Assembly: GCF_020379485.1 (NCBI RefSeq)
Contig: NC_063439.1
Coordinates: 9,092,466-9,156,465, forward strand
From: Brassica napus
Taxonomy: Eukaryota > Streptophyta > Magnoliopsida > Brassicales > Brassicaceae
Length of the DNA: 64,000 nt
Direction of reading: 5' to 3'
Below the pieces are notes generated by a model. It made no database searches, was not told where the DNA came from, and saw nothing but the letters and a program-made list of their open reading frames with translations. This document shows positions 43,630 through 53,556 of this stretch, in pieces (within the stretch, counting starts at the first letter, position 1; every line of letters begins with the position of its first letter). The translations under genes and the position numbers were made by a program.

Positions 43630-46017
43630 ATGAATAAGGTGCATGGTCTGTTCTTGGTGGCCATTTTCTCTATTGTTTATACACAGCTGGTTAATGGCCA
43701 TTCTTTGCGAGGTTGCCAAAATAAATGTGGCAACCTCTCAATCGAGTACCCTTTTGGCACTTCTCCAGGTTGTTACTACGTGGAAGATCCTAGTTTCCTA
43801 CTCACCTGTAATGAAACAACAAACGAGCTATTCTATGGCGTCAACATGCAAGTGATCAACATTTCTCACAGCGGCGAGCTACGCTTCCTCAAGTCTCCAT
43901 CCTTCTCTTGCTACAACAGCACAGATCTGACTGATAGAATTACCTACAACACTACTCTGGGTAACTTCACTCTTTCCAACAAGAACAAGTTCACTGCCGT
44001 GGGTTGTAACACTTACGCCTTCATGACCACAACTTATGAAGATCGGAACTACTCGACTGGATGCTTGTCCATATGCGATTCCATCCCAAAGGAAAACGGG
44101 GTGTGTTCTGGTGAAGGCTGCTGTCATACCTCCCTCCCTAAGGGGAGCAAACGTTTCATAATCAGATCAAGCCGCTTTGACAGAGATGCGTCTGTTTATG
44201 ACTTTAATCCTTGCTCCTACGCCTTTCTTGTCGAAGAAGGTATGTTCAGCTTCTCTCCTTCCCAAGATCTTCAGAATCTACGGAATGTCACGAAGTTCCC
44301 TGTAGTACTGGATTGGTCTATTGGAGGACAGACATGCCAGCAAGTTGCAAACAAAAGCATATGCGGCACGAACAGCCTGTGTTTGGATTCTACTACCGGA
44401 ACAGGTTATAATTGCAAATGTAAAGCCGGTTACGATGGGAATCCATACCTTCCAGAAGGCTGCCAAGGTAACTATGTTTTGACTTCTTTCCTCTTTTAAG
44501 TGTTAATTGTTTTCCTCACACATTTCTTGTTGCATCTTTTTCCTTGGGACAGACATAGATGAGTGTACTACTAGTAGTACTATCCATAAACATAACTGTT
44601 CAGATTCCAGCACCTGTGTAAACACGATGGGCCACTTCCTTTGTAGTTGCCCATCTGGTTTTGACTTGAATGCCACCACCAATGGCTGCATGCGTAAACA
44701 CAAGCCTGAAAACCATCCATGGATTATTATTGTTCTTGGTACGCCTCCCTCACTTGTTCTTGATTTTATCTTTTTGTAAATTAATTAAAACGACTCTCTA
44801 ATCATTTATGGGTGATGTGATCAGGAACAACCGTCGGCTTATTCGCCATCCTGCTTGTTACTATCTGTGTACAACAGAAAATGAGGCACATGAAAAACAT
44901 TGAGCTCCGGAAACAATTCTTTGAGCAAAACGGGGGCGGCATGTTAAGGCAGAGACTCTCAGGAGCAGGGCCATCAAATGTTGATGTCAAAATCTTTACT
45001 GAGGAAGGCATGAAAAAAGCAACTAATGGTTATGACGAAACTAGAATCTTGGGTCAGGGAGGCCAGGGAACAGTCTACAAAGGGATATTACCGGATAACT
45101 CCGTAGTTGCTATAAAGAAATCTCGGCTTGGAGACAGCAGCCAAGTAGAGCAGTTCATCAACGAAGTGCTTGTGCTTTCACAGATCAACCATAGGAACGT
45201 GGTCAAGCTCTTGGGATGCTGTCTAGAGACTGAAGTACCCTTGCTGGTCTACGAGTTCATCAACAGTGGCACCCTTTATGATCGCTTGCACGGTTCCATG
45301 TCTGATTCTTCTCTTACTTGGGAACACCGCCTGAGGATAGCAGTGGAAATTGCTGGAACTCTAGCATATCTTCACTCCTCTGCTTCTATTCCAATCATCC
45401 ACCGTGATGTCAAGACTGCTAATATTCTCCTGGATGAAAACGTAACTGCAAAGGTAGCTGACTTTGGTGCTTCAAGACTGATACCTATGGATAAAGAGCA
45501 GCTCACAACTATGGTGCAAGGCACTCTAGGTTACTTGGACCCAGAATACTACAACACAGGGTTGCTAAACGAGAAGAGCGATGTCTATAGCTTTGGGGTA
45601 GTCCTGATGGAACTGCTCTCAGGCCAAAAGGCATTGTGCTTCGAAAAACCTCAACAGTCAAAACATCTTGTGAATTATTTTGCTTCAGCCATGAAAGAAA
45701 ATAGGTTGCACGAGGTTATTGAAGGCCAAGTGATGAAAGAGAATAACCAGAGGGAGATACATGAAGCTTCAAGAATTGCTGTTGAGTGTACAAGACTGAT
45801 GGGAGAGGAGAGGCCAAGGATGAAAGAAGTAGCTGCACAGCTTGAGGCCTTGAGAGTCGGAAAAACCAAACATGAGGGGTCGGATCAGTATAATGAGCCA
45901 GAGGTGAATGAGCACTTGGTCGGTGTTGAAATGTTATCAGCACAAGGGGATACTAGTACCACTGGCTATGACAGCATGAAGAATGTGACAAGATTACACA
46001 TTGAAGCTGGGCGCTGA
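43630..46017 (+). CDS. WAK: Wall-associated receptor kinase (WAK copy 2)
   Basis: Exons 43630-44467, 44553-44738 and 44825-46017 give 738 residues. The layout matches copy 1: signal peptide (MNKVHGLFLVAIFSIVYTQL), GUB_WAK region (CQNKCGNLSIEYPFGTSPGC), EGF repeat (CGTNSLCLDSTTGTGYNCKC), Ca-binding EGF exon (DIDECTTSSTIHKHNCSDSS), membrane span and RD kinase ([48 protein letters not shown]). Introns are short (85 and 86 bp). The second donor is GTACGC, which is acceptable but weak. The ectodomain differs from copy 1 mainly after the signal peptide and around YGVNMQ, while the kinase is nearly the same. That fits stronger constraint or gene conversion of the kinase half. Intact. Confidence 0.95.
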
Positions 46018-46731
46018 TATATATTTGTCCGTCCAGCTCTCACAAAATCACTTGTATCTCTTTTGTTTGTGAAAAAAATAAAGTCATTTATTTTTATGCT
46101 TCCTCTTATGTCCTCCAAAACATTTTTCTAAAAATAGAGTATCAAACATCAAGTTCAAGAACATGTATGCTTCGAGAGATTCTTGTAGATAATAAATAAC
46201 CTTTTTTTTTGTATGGTCTGCAGCGTCTGCCAAAGTCATCAGATTAACAGTCTATTGTCAAGTTCTGTTACCGATTAGACTGCAATTTTCATATTTGAAA
46301 GATAATATGGTCACGTTAGAAAATTCCTAGTAACTATATCAACCAGCTTAACCTTTGAATAGTAGGAAAATAAAGTCACTGTTAACAAAACCAAATTGGT
46401 TTCCTCATAGTGAGGAAACTAACAAGATATCAAAGAAAAGATGAAAGGATTGGTACCTGAAGTTGTCACTATTAGACCTAATAAAAGGGACACGTAGGGA
46501 TCTTTATATGGGGGAGATGACTCAGATGAAGCACATTATAATGTTCTCCTTTACGTGTTACATTTACATTGGCATGGTCTTGTTGAAATTTATGCTTGCA
46601 ATTTCTGGGAAAATGAGTGAAGATATCATTTCATGTACATGGGTTTCTTATAAGAACAGGCCTCAAGTAGATGAGAGAAATTAAACTCAAAAGAGAAACA
46701 CAGATAGAGAGAGAGAGAATAGAGGTAGAAG
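46018..46731. other. Intergenic DNA before WAK copy 3
   Basis: No gene recognised. Unlike copies 1, 2 and 4, this upstream region lacks the conserved block with GGACCTACCAACC, so copy 3 has its own promoter. The leader 46690-46731 is AG-rich (AGAGAGAGAGAGAATAGAGG). Confidence 0.6.
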
Positions 46732-49335
46732 ATGAAGGTGCATGGTGTGTTCTTGGTGGCTGTTTTCTTCTACCTTACGTATACACAGCTGGTCAAGGGG
46801 CAACTTCAACCTCACGAAGGTTGCCAAACTAGATGTGGTGAGGTTGAAATCAAGTATCCTTTTGGCATTTCTTCAGGTTGTTACTATCCTGGAGATGATA
46901 GTTTTAATATCACCTGTAAGGAAGATAGGTCATACGTGTTAGGCCACATTGAAGTGACAAAGTTTACTCACAGCAGCCATCTACAAGTTCTGCTTAACCG
47001 ATCCTCTTATTGCGACGACGAGCAAGGAAAGAAAAACATATCCGTTGACAGCAATTATGATCTGGGTAATTTTTCCATTTCCACCAAAAACAAGCTTACT
47101 TTAGTAGGATGCAATGCTTTGGCACTGGTGGCCACTTCTGGAGATAAACCTTACGCAACTGTATGCATATCAGCATGCGAATCTCTACCAGCGGCAGATG
47201 AAAAATGTGACGGTGAAGGTTGCTGCACAACAGATATCTTTGACGAATGGGATAACTATTTTGTCGAAATTGGATCAACTCGCTTGCGGTTGCCGAACCA
47301 GGCTTCAGTGCATCATTTTCATCCTTGCGTCTACGCCTTTCTTGTCGAAGGTGGTAAGTTTAACTTCTCTCCTTCCCATGATCTTATGAATCTGCGGAAT
47401 AAGACGACGTTCCCTGTGTTACTGGATTGGTCTGTTGGAAACCAGAGCTGCCAGAAAGTTGGAAACACAAACATATGCGGCGAGAACAGCGTATGTGCCA
47501 ACTCTACTAATAGAAGAACCGGGTATATATGCAAATGTAAAGATGGTTACGAAGGGAACCCATACCTTTCGAATGAACACGGTTGCCAAGGTACTAATTA
47601 AGTAGTACTCTTTTCTTTTCGATTCAAACTATAAGATGTTTTTAGATTGTATTTGATGATTCAAATTAAAGAGTATTAAATTCATATTATTAAAAGCAAC
47701 TTATTGAGTCAGAACATAAGGAGTACTAATATCTTTGAAACATAAGGAGTATTCATTTCCTTTTTCTTTCTTTTGATTGTTAATTGTTTTCCTCATACAT
47801 TTCTTGTTGCGTTGTTGGCATCTTTTTCTTTGGGGGCAGACTTCAACGAGTGTGCTACTGGTAGACATAACTGTTCAGATCACAGCACATGTAAAGACAA
47901 GGTTGGAGGTTTCGAATGTGAGTGCCATTTTGGTTACCACTTCGATACCACCACTATGAGTTGCAAGTTAGATACCACCACTATGAATGGCAAGCGCAAG
48001 GGTATAGACTTTAGATGGCCTATGATTCTTATTGGTAAGCTTCCCTCACTTTGTTTCTTAAGTATTTACGCTTGCAGCTCATAATTAATCATCCTGCTTA
48101 GATGGGCTATGATCAACTCACTCCTGTGATGTTTGTGATCAGGAAACGCCATTGGCTTGTTGTTCATCCTGCTTGGCGTTACCTGTATGCAACAGAAAAC
48201 AAAGCACCGGAAATACAAACTCCGACAAAAATTCTTCGAGCAAAACGGCGGCGGCTTATTGGTACAGAGACTCTCGGGAGCAGGGGCATCAAATGTTGAT
48301 TTCAAAATCTTTACTGAAGAAGGCATGAAGGAAGCAACTAATAGTTATGAAGAAAGTAGAATCTTGGGCCAGGGAGGCCAAGGAACAGTTTACAAAGGGA
48401 TATTGCCAGACAACTCAGTAGTTGCTATAAAGAAAGCTAGGCTTGGTGGAGACCGTAGCCAAGTAGAGCAGTTCATCTACGAGATGCTGGTGCTTTTACA
48501 AATCAACCATAGGAACGTTGTCAAGCTCTTGGGCTGCTGTCTAGAGACTGAAGTTCCCTTGCTCGTCTATGAGTTCGTATCTAATGGCACCCTTTACGAC
48601 CACTTGCATGGTTCCATGTTTGATTATTCTCTTACATGGGAACACCGTCTGAGGATAGCAATAGAAGTCGCTGGAACTCTTGCATATCTTCACTCCTCTG
48701 CTTCTATCCCAATCATCCACCGTGATATCAAGACTGCTAATATTCTCCTGGATGAAAACTTAACTGCAAAGGTAGCTGACTTTGGTGCTTCAAAGCTGGT
48801 ACCGATGGATAAAGATCAGCTCACGACTATGGTACAAGGCACTCTGGGTTACCTAGACCCGGAATACTTCACCACAGGGTTGCTGAACGAAAAGAGCGAC
48901 GTTTACAGCTTTGGGGTAGTCCTCATGGAACTGCTCTCAGGTCAAAAGGCATTGTGCTTTGAAAGGCCAGAATACTCAAGACACCTGGTGACTTACTTTT
49001 CTTGTGCCACAAAAGAGAATAGGTTGCATGAGATTATTGACAGCCAAGCAATGAACGAGTATAATCAGAGGGGGATCCATGAAGCTTCACTAATTGCTGT
49101 TGAGTGCACAAGACTGATGGGAGAAGAAAGACCAAGGATGAAAGAAGTAGCTGCAAAGCTTGAGGGCTTGAGAGTCACGGAAACCAAACATCAGTGGTCG
49201 GATCGGTATAATGAGCCAGAGGTGAATGAGCACTTGATCTGCGTTGAAACCATATCAGGGCAAGGGGATACAAGTAGCACTGGTTATGATAGCATCAATA
49301 ATGTAGCAAGGTTGCACATTGAAGGTGGCCGTTGA
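46732..49335 (+). CDS. WAK: Wall-associated receptor kinase (WAK copy 3, divergent ectodomain)
   Basis: Exons 46732-47590, 47840-48034 and 48143-49335 give 748 residues. Signal peptide MKVHGVFLVAVFFYLTYTQL. The ectodomain (CQTRCGEVEIKYPFGISSGC, ITCKEDRSYVLGHIEVTKFT, LLNRSSYCDDEQGKKN) is clearly different from copies 1, 2 and 4 and closer, from memory, to Arabidopsis WAK1/WAK5-type sequences. The EGF exon reads DFNECATGRHNCSDHSTCKD. It is followed by a short in-frame tandem duplication, LDTTTMNGK after DTTTMSCK, lengthening the linker before the membrane. The kinase has a one-residue insertion (ARLGGDRSQVEQ) and uses [12 protein letters not shown]. Complete, with all splice sites normal. It faces the gag-like gene at 49560-50219 tail to tail, 224 bp apart. 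Confidence 0.95.
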
Positions 49336-49559
49336 TATTTTATTAGTCTTTTTTTTTTAATGAACATTGTCATTTATTTTATTATTTCTCTGCTCTATTG
49401 TCTATTTACATTGATGAACATTTATGCTTTTGACTGATTCTTGTATGTCCTCAAATCTGAGATATCACTATGGTTACAAAAAGAAATTAAAGAAACCACA
49501 CAAAAAGACACATAATGTGATGATCAACACCGACCTCCTTCTTAGTTTCTTCATCTTTA

Positions 49560-50219
49560 TCATCTTGTGGAGTTCATCAAAGATTCTGCTTGGATAGTAA
49601 GAGCGTACGCTTGGTCAAGAGACGGAGGAGGACTCATGGCCATGATTTGCCTTCTCAAAAAGCTTAGATCTTTGTTCAAACCCATCAGAAACGCGTAAAG
49701 CTGCTCCTTCTCTCTCACCTCTTTGTCTCGTTCCGACATCTCGCACGCAGTATCATATTCCGACAGCTCCATCCAAACACTATTCAGTTTCCCGAAGTAT
49801 CTCGCAACCGAGTCGCCATCTTGCCTCATCAGATCAATTCTCTGACGAAGCTGTCGGATCCTCAACTCGACGCTTGGAACGAACATCATACGGAGATCAT
49901 CCCAAGCTTTATGCGCCGTGTCTGCGTAACGCACGTAGTCTTGTAAGTTTTCGCTCAAGGAACTCATCATCCATAACTTGACCCTCGCGTTGCACACTTT
50001 CCATGGTTGATATAACGGCGAGGAAGGCTCAGGTAACACGACGGTACCGTCAACGAACCCTGTTTTGTTCTTGCTTCGAAGGAAACCGAGAAAATGTTTC
50101 TTCCAGGTGAAGAAGTTGTCTTCGTCTTGGTTGAGTATAACCATAGGGAGATTTTCGTCGGGTTGATAATCTGGATCCACATAGTAGGGAGATTCTGGAT
50201 CGAGTTCGGCCATTGTCAC
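49560..50219 (-). CDS. Copia-type gag-domain gene, possibly domesticated (copy G1)
   Basis: Intact single frame of 219 residues (MTMAELDPESPYYVDPDYQP; a second Met lies two codons in). The fold region NFFTWKKHFLGFLRSKNKTG ... WKVCNARVKLWMMSSLSENL matches the gag domain of plant copia elements, including the active-looking copia in this window (NYSEWSSEMTNALRAKRKIG). No zinc knuckle, protease or polymerase follows, and no LTRs flank it. Copies G2 and G3 carry a Cys-rich loop (ECSCGGCRCEVKKRAEE) that is deleted here (YDTACEMSERDKEVREKEQL). The repeated presence of such open genes beside WAK genes, and my recollection of a gag-domain gene (At1g21280) at the end of the Arabidopsis WAK cluster, suggest a retained cellular gene. 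Function unknown. Confidence 0.8.
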   Translation of the reverse strand: MTMAELDPESPYYVDPDYQPDENLPMVILNQDEDNFFTWKKHFLGFLRSKNKTGFVDGTVVLPEPSSPLYQPWKVCNARVKLWMMSSLSENLQDYVRYADTAHKAWDDLRMMFVPSVELRIRQLRQRIDLMRQDGDSVARYFGKLNSVWMELSEYDTACEMSERDKEVREKEQLYAFLMGLNKDLSFLRRQIMAMSPPPSLDQAYALTIQAESLMNSTR

Positions 50220-50499
50220 TGTTCTCTGAGCTCTGTATAGTGTTTGTTTATCTTTTCTAGAGATTTGCTTTTTATCTCGCTACTGTTGGTAAAAGATAAT
50301 GATTTATATATTCCAAAGTAACTACTTGGGTTTAACTGGGCCTTGGACTTCTCTTTCTAAACACAAAAGATTGTATTTTCATTCACATGAAAGTAGAAAC
50401 CATCTCAAGTGACCATATGATTTCTTGTGTGTATTTCTTGGTGATATTAACACACTAAGTTTGAGTTTCATTCTTGGATTACGTTTTCATTACCAGTGG

Positions 50500-51017
50500 C
50501 ATCTTATCTCCACTTGCACGGATACATGTTTGATCTTTCTATTACATGGGAAGACCACCTGAGGATAGCAGTGGCAATTGCTGGAACTCTTCTCTGCTTC
50601 TATTCCAATTATCCACCGTAATATCAAGACTGCTAATATTACCCTAGAGCTATAAACTGACTTTGGTGTTTCAAGGCTGATACCGAAGTATAAAGAGCAG
50701 TTCGAAAAGAGTGATGTTTATAGCTTTGGGGTAGTCCTCATTAAACTGCTTTGTGGCCAAAAGTTCATGTGCTTTGAAAGGCCACAGCAGTAAAAACATC
50801 TGGTGAGTTAATTTTCTTGTGCCACAAAAGAGAATAGGTTGCATGAGGTTGTTGACGGCCAAGTAATGAATGAATATAATCAGAGGGAGATCCAGGAAGC
50901 TGCATGAATTGATGTCGAGTATACAAGACTCATGGGAATGGAAAGGCCAAATATGAAAGAAGTAGCTGCAGAGATAAAGGATTTGAGAGGCACACAAACC
51001 ATACATCAGTGGTAAGA
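50500..51017 (+). pseudogene. WAK pseudogene (kinase fragment)
   Basis: Readable pieces: HLHGYMFDLSITWEDHLRIA (50510-50575), a damaged catalytic loop (IPIIHRNIKTANI, 50600-50640), a shortened activation segment jumping from KYKEQ to EKSDVYSFGVV (50685-50740), and the tail REIQEAA through EERPNMKEVAA-like sequence to about 51017. It has many stops and indels, and the catalytic Asp codon of HRD is AAT (Asn). No extracellular part. A parallel fragment lies at 56545-56690 in the paralogous block. Confidence 0.9.
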
Positions 51018-51157
51018 ACAGAATCCATCACTGCAAGGTGGTATTATTCAAGAAAAAACATAACAAGAAACACAGAGCATAAAACATAACACATGAAAAC
51101 ACAGATTTATAAAAAAAACATAACAAAAACAAAGAGTTGTTCGAGAGAAAACATTCT

Positions 51158-51861
51158 TCAGCATCTTGACGAGCTCATCCTCAATTCTGCTTTGTAAACC
51201 AAAGAGTAGGCTTCCTTCAACGAAGGAGGAGGATCCATGATCATGATTTGAGTTCTCACAAAGCTTAAATCTTGATTCAAACCCATCAGAAACGCGTAAC
51301 GCTCCTCCTTCTCTCTCGCCTCCTCGGCACGTTTCTTGATCTCGCACCGGCAACCACCACACGCACACTCCGGTAAGGGATCATACTCCCAAAGCTCCAT
51401 CCAAGCGATCCTCATCTTAGCGAAATATCTTGGCAACGAGTCACCATCTTGTCTCAGCGTCGGGATCCTCTGACGAAGCTGGTAGATCTTGAAGTCCACG
51501 CTCGGTACGAATATCATACGAAGATAATCCCAAGCTTTATGAGCCGTGTCGGCGTAACGCACGTAGTCTTGTAGGTTTTGGCTCACGCAGTTCATCATCC
51601 AACACTTGACCCTGGCGTTGCACACTTCCCATGGTTCGTATAGCGGAGAGGAAGGTTCCGGTATCACGAAGGCGCCGTTGACGAAGTCGGTTTTGCTCTT
51701 GCTTAGAAGGAATTGGAGAAAATGTCTTTTCCAGATGAAGTAGTTGTCTTCTGCTTGGCTGAGTATAACCATTCCATAGGGAGATTTTCGTTAGGTTGAT
51801 AATCAGGATCGACGTAGTATGGAGATCTGGGATCGAGTTCGGGAGTCATACTTTCCGCCAT
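51158..51861 (-). pseudogene. Copia-type gag-domain gene with a 5-bp insertion (copy G2)
   Basis: Starts MAESMTPELDPRSPYYVDPD at 51861. About 28 codons in, after NENLPM, a 5-base insertion (an imperfect ATGGA/ATGGT duplication near 51768-51775) shifts the frame. Downstream the domain continues open for 204 codons in the other frame (VILSQAEDNYFIWKRHFLQF ... YKAELRMSSSRC) to 51158. It retains the Cys-rich loop ECACGGCRCEIKKRAEEARE. Translation could in principle restart at the Met at the start of the second frame (51772), which would lose only the N-terminal tail. I call it a pseudogene with that reservation. Confidence 0.75.
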
Positions 51862-52119
51862 TCTCTCTGCTTTTTGAGCTTTGAATACTGTTGGTTTAGA
51901 CTTTCTAGGGTTGCTTTTTATCCCGTTACTGTTTGAAAAGATAATAATATAAAGTCCTAGTAAATTCATACGATTTTTGAAAATAAGAAAAAGATCCGAA
52001 AGAGTTGGGTTTAAGTAACAGAGCCTTGGGTTCTCCTCAGCCCAAAATATTAATTAAGGACTGCCAAACCAAAAGCTGATCCTAGTTTCAAGCAATACAA
52101 GGGCGAAGAGTTAAGCAAA

Positions 52120-52347
52120 TGAATAAAAGGACTATGAGCGCAAACAAAAAAGAATGAAATGAGAGAGTGTTCAGGAGGAGGTCCAGTTAAACCAAAAGAG
52201 AATAGGCTTGGTTAAAAGAAGGACAAGGTTTCATTAGCATGATTCGTACCATCCTTTGCCAAGTTCTCTGTCCAACCCCATCAGATACGAGTATCACTAG
52301 CTATATGATAGAATCAAGAACGTAGCAAGGTTGAACATTTAAGCTAG
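52120..52347 (+). repeat. Duplicated WAK-tail remnant (block I copy)
   Basis: About 230 bp (ATGAGCGCAAACAAAAA ... TTCAGGAGGAGGTCCAGTTA ... AAGCTAGCCGC), repeated at 56700-56950. Its right half is a decayed WAK 3' end: AGTATCACTAGCTAT..., ATCAAGAACGTAGCAAGGTT and AACATTTAAGCTAGCCGCT correspond to the GYDSIKNVARLHIE-GR tail codons. Confidence 0.8.
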
Positions 52348-52352
52348 CCGCT

Positions 52353-52796
52353 TGTTGGAGGATGGACCGCTGGTCCATTCGCGAATTGGATATTGGAGGA
52401 AAAGCCCAGCAGAGACCCACGTTGAAGGAAGGACGTTCGCGGCGCACGCAACGAACAGAAGCCTAGGACATGTAGCCTGCACCGACCGCCAATTATAGAC
52501 AGAGTGCTTACGCAAGCGATAAGGTGATGATGATTACCGAACCAACTACCTGACATACAACCACTACGAAACAGCAAAGACGCAGGGTATAAATAGAGAA
52601 GAGCAGAGAGAGAAAAGACTAGAGAGATAAAGTAGAGAGAAATCCGAGTTCGTCTTCACAACTACGAATTCTTCTTTTGTATTTTTTGCTTCGGCATTTT
52701 GTAAACACTTCATTAAACAAAACTTCTGACCCCATTAATCATTCTTATTTCTTGTTTAGTCTATAAATCCCTTGTTACTGGATTTAGGATTCAACA
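52353..52796 (+). mobile_element. Solo LTR
   Basis: A 444-bp sequence with TGTTGGAGGATG at one end and GGATTCAACA at the other (TG...CA with short inverted TGTTG/CAACA). It is flanked by the 5-bp duplication CCGCT (52348-52352, 52797-52801). A TATAAATAG promoter-like box lies at about 52589. The paralogous block at 56940-56960 has the uninterrupted empty site. Superfamily cannot be told from the LTR alone, and strand is inferred from the TATA box. Left behind by LTR-LTR recombination. Confidence 0.93.
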
Positions 52797-52973
52797 CCGC
52801 TGATATTTAGTAGTCAGGGCTCTGTCAAATCACAGTGTGGCTGGCCGAAGATTTCATACTGACATTGAGATACCATTTTGGTTACAAAACAACACAAGAT
52901 AAAAAGAAATTAAACTCTCAGATTTATAGAAAAGCATTAGACAATAAAAGAGAGAGAGAGTTGTGATGATTGT

Positions 52974-53030
52974 TCAAGCGAACACATTCTTCAGCTTCTT
53001 CTCTTTATTAACCAGCGCGTAGGCTTCATC
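52974..53030 (-). pseudogene. C-terminal stub of a fourth gag-domain gene
   Basis: Nineteen codons (DEAYALVNKEKKLKNVFA and stop) matching the end of G3 (DEAYALVNNEENLKNMFG). The 3' flank also matches (52860-52970 versus 57015-57120). The sequence breaks off at 53030 and continues directly into a copy of the WAK upstream region. This marks a duplication or deletion breakpoint. Confidence 0.85.
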
Positions 53031-53280
53031 TTTATATTTATTTTATTTAAGAAACACTTGTAGATATCCTCCTCTGGACCACTGCAGCTGTAAGCTGCCC
53101 TTAGTCCTAAATCTTCACTTATAATGACACTTTGCTTGGTAATATGATATCAAGGAAAGAAGAGAAGACTGATAACTGGGGGTTGACGAAGAAGACTGAC
53201 TTGTACTAGCTGACCAATGTCTAATGGTTTTTCTATTCAATAATCATGTAATTAATCAAATATAGCCTGGATTTATCTAC

Positions 53281-53348
53281 CATTTCTTCACATTTTGACG
53301 ATTCGTTGCACCTACCAACCGTTGTAATCTTAGTATACAACCAAAAAA
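53281..53348 (+). promoter_or_regulatory. Upstream block conserved among three WAK genes (copy 3)
   Basis: CACCTACCAACCGTTGTAAT and TAGTATACAACCAAAAA, homologous to the blocks before WAK copies 1 and 2, somewhat more diverged. The following 53355-53500 is also shared with copy 2 (GTAGCCGTTGGGTTGGG, CTGTCTGTATAGCTGG). Confidence 0.5.
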
Positions 53349-53476
53349 AAATGTAGTCACTTGCTAACGTAGCCGTTGGGTTGGGGTACTCGAACATCTT
53401 CCTTGCGTTACAACTGAAATTGTCCTGTCTGTATAGCTGGATTAGAAATGCTGCGAGTAAAGACAGATACATCTCC

Positions 53477-53484
53477 TATAAGAA
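53477..53484 (+). promoter_or_regulatory. Candidate TATA box of WAK copy 4
   Basis: TATAAGAA, 80 bp before the chosen ATG, homologous to the site in WAK copy 2. Confidence 0.5.
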
Positions 53485-53556
53485 ATCAAACACCTCAAGG
53501 AGATGAGAAAACACTCAAAAGTAAGAAAAAAAGAAAGAAAGAAAGACAGAGAGAAG

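Noticed and set aside
53503..53556. Upstream in-frame Met start of WAK copy 4
   Set aside because: It would place a Lys/Arg-rich peptide before the signal sequence; copies 1 and 2 start at the position equivalent to 53557.
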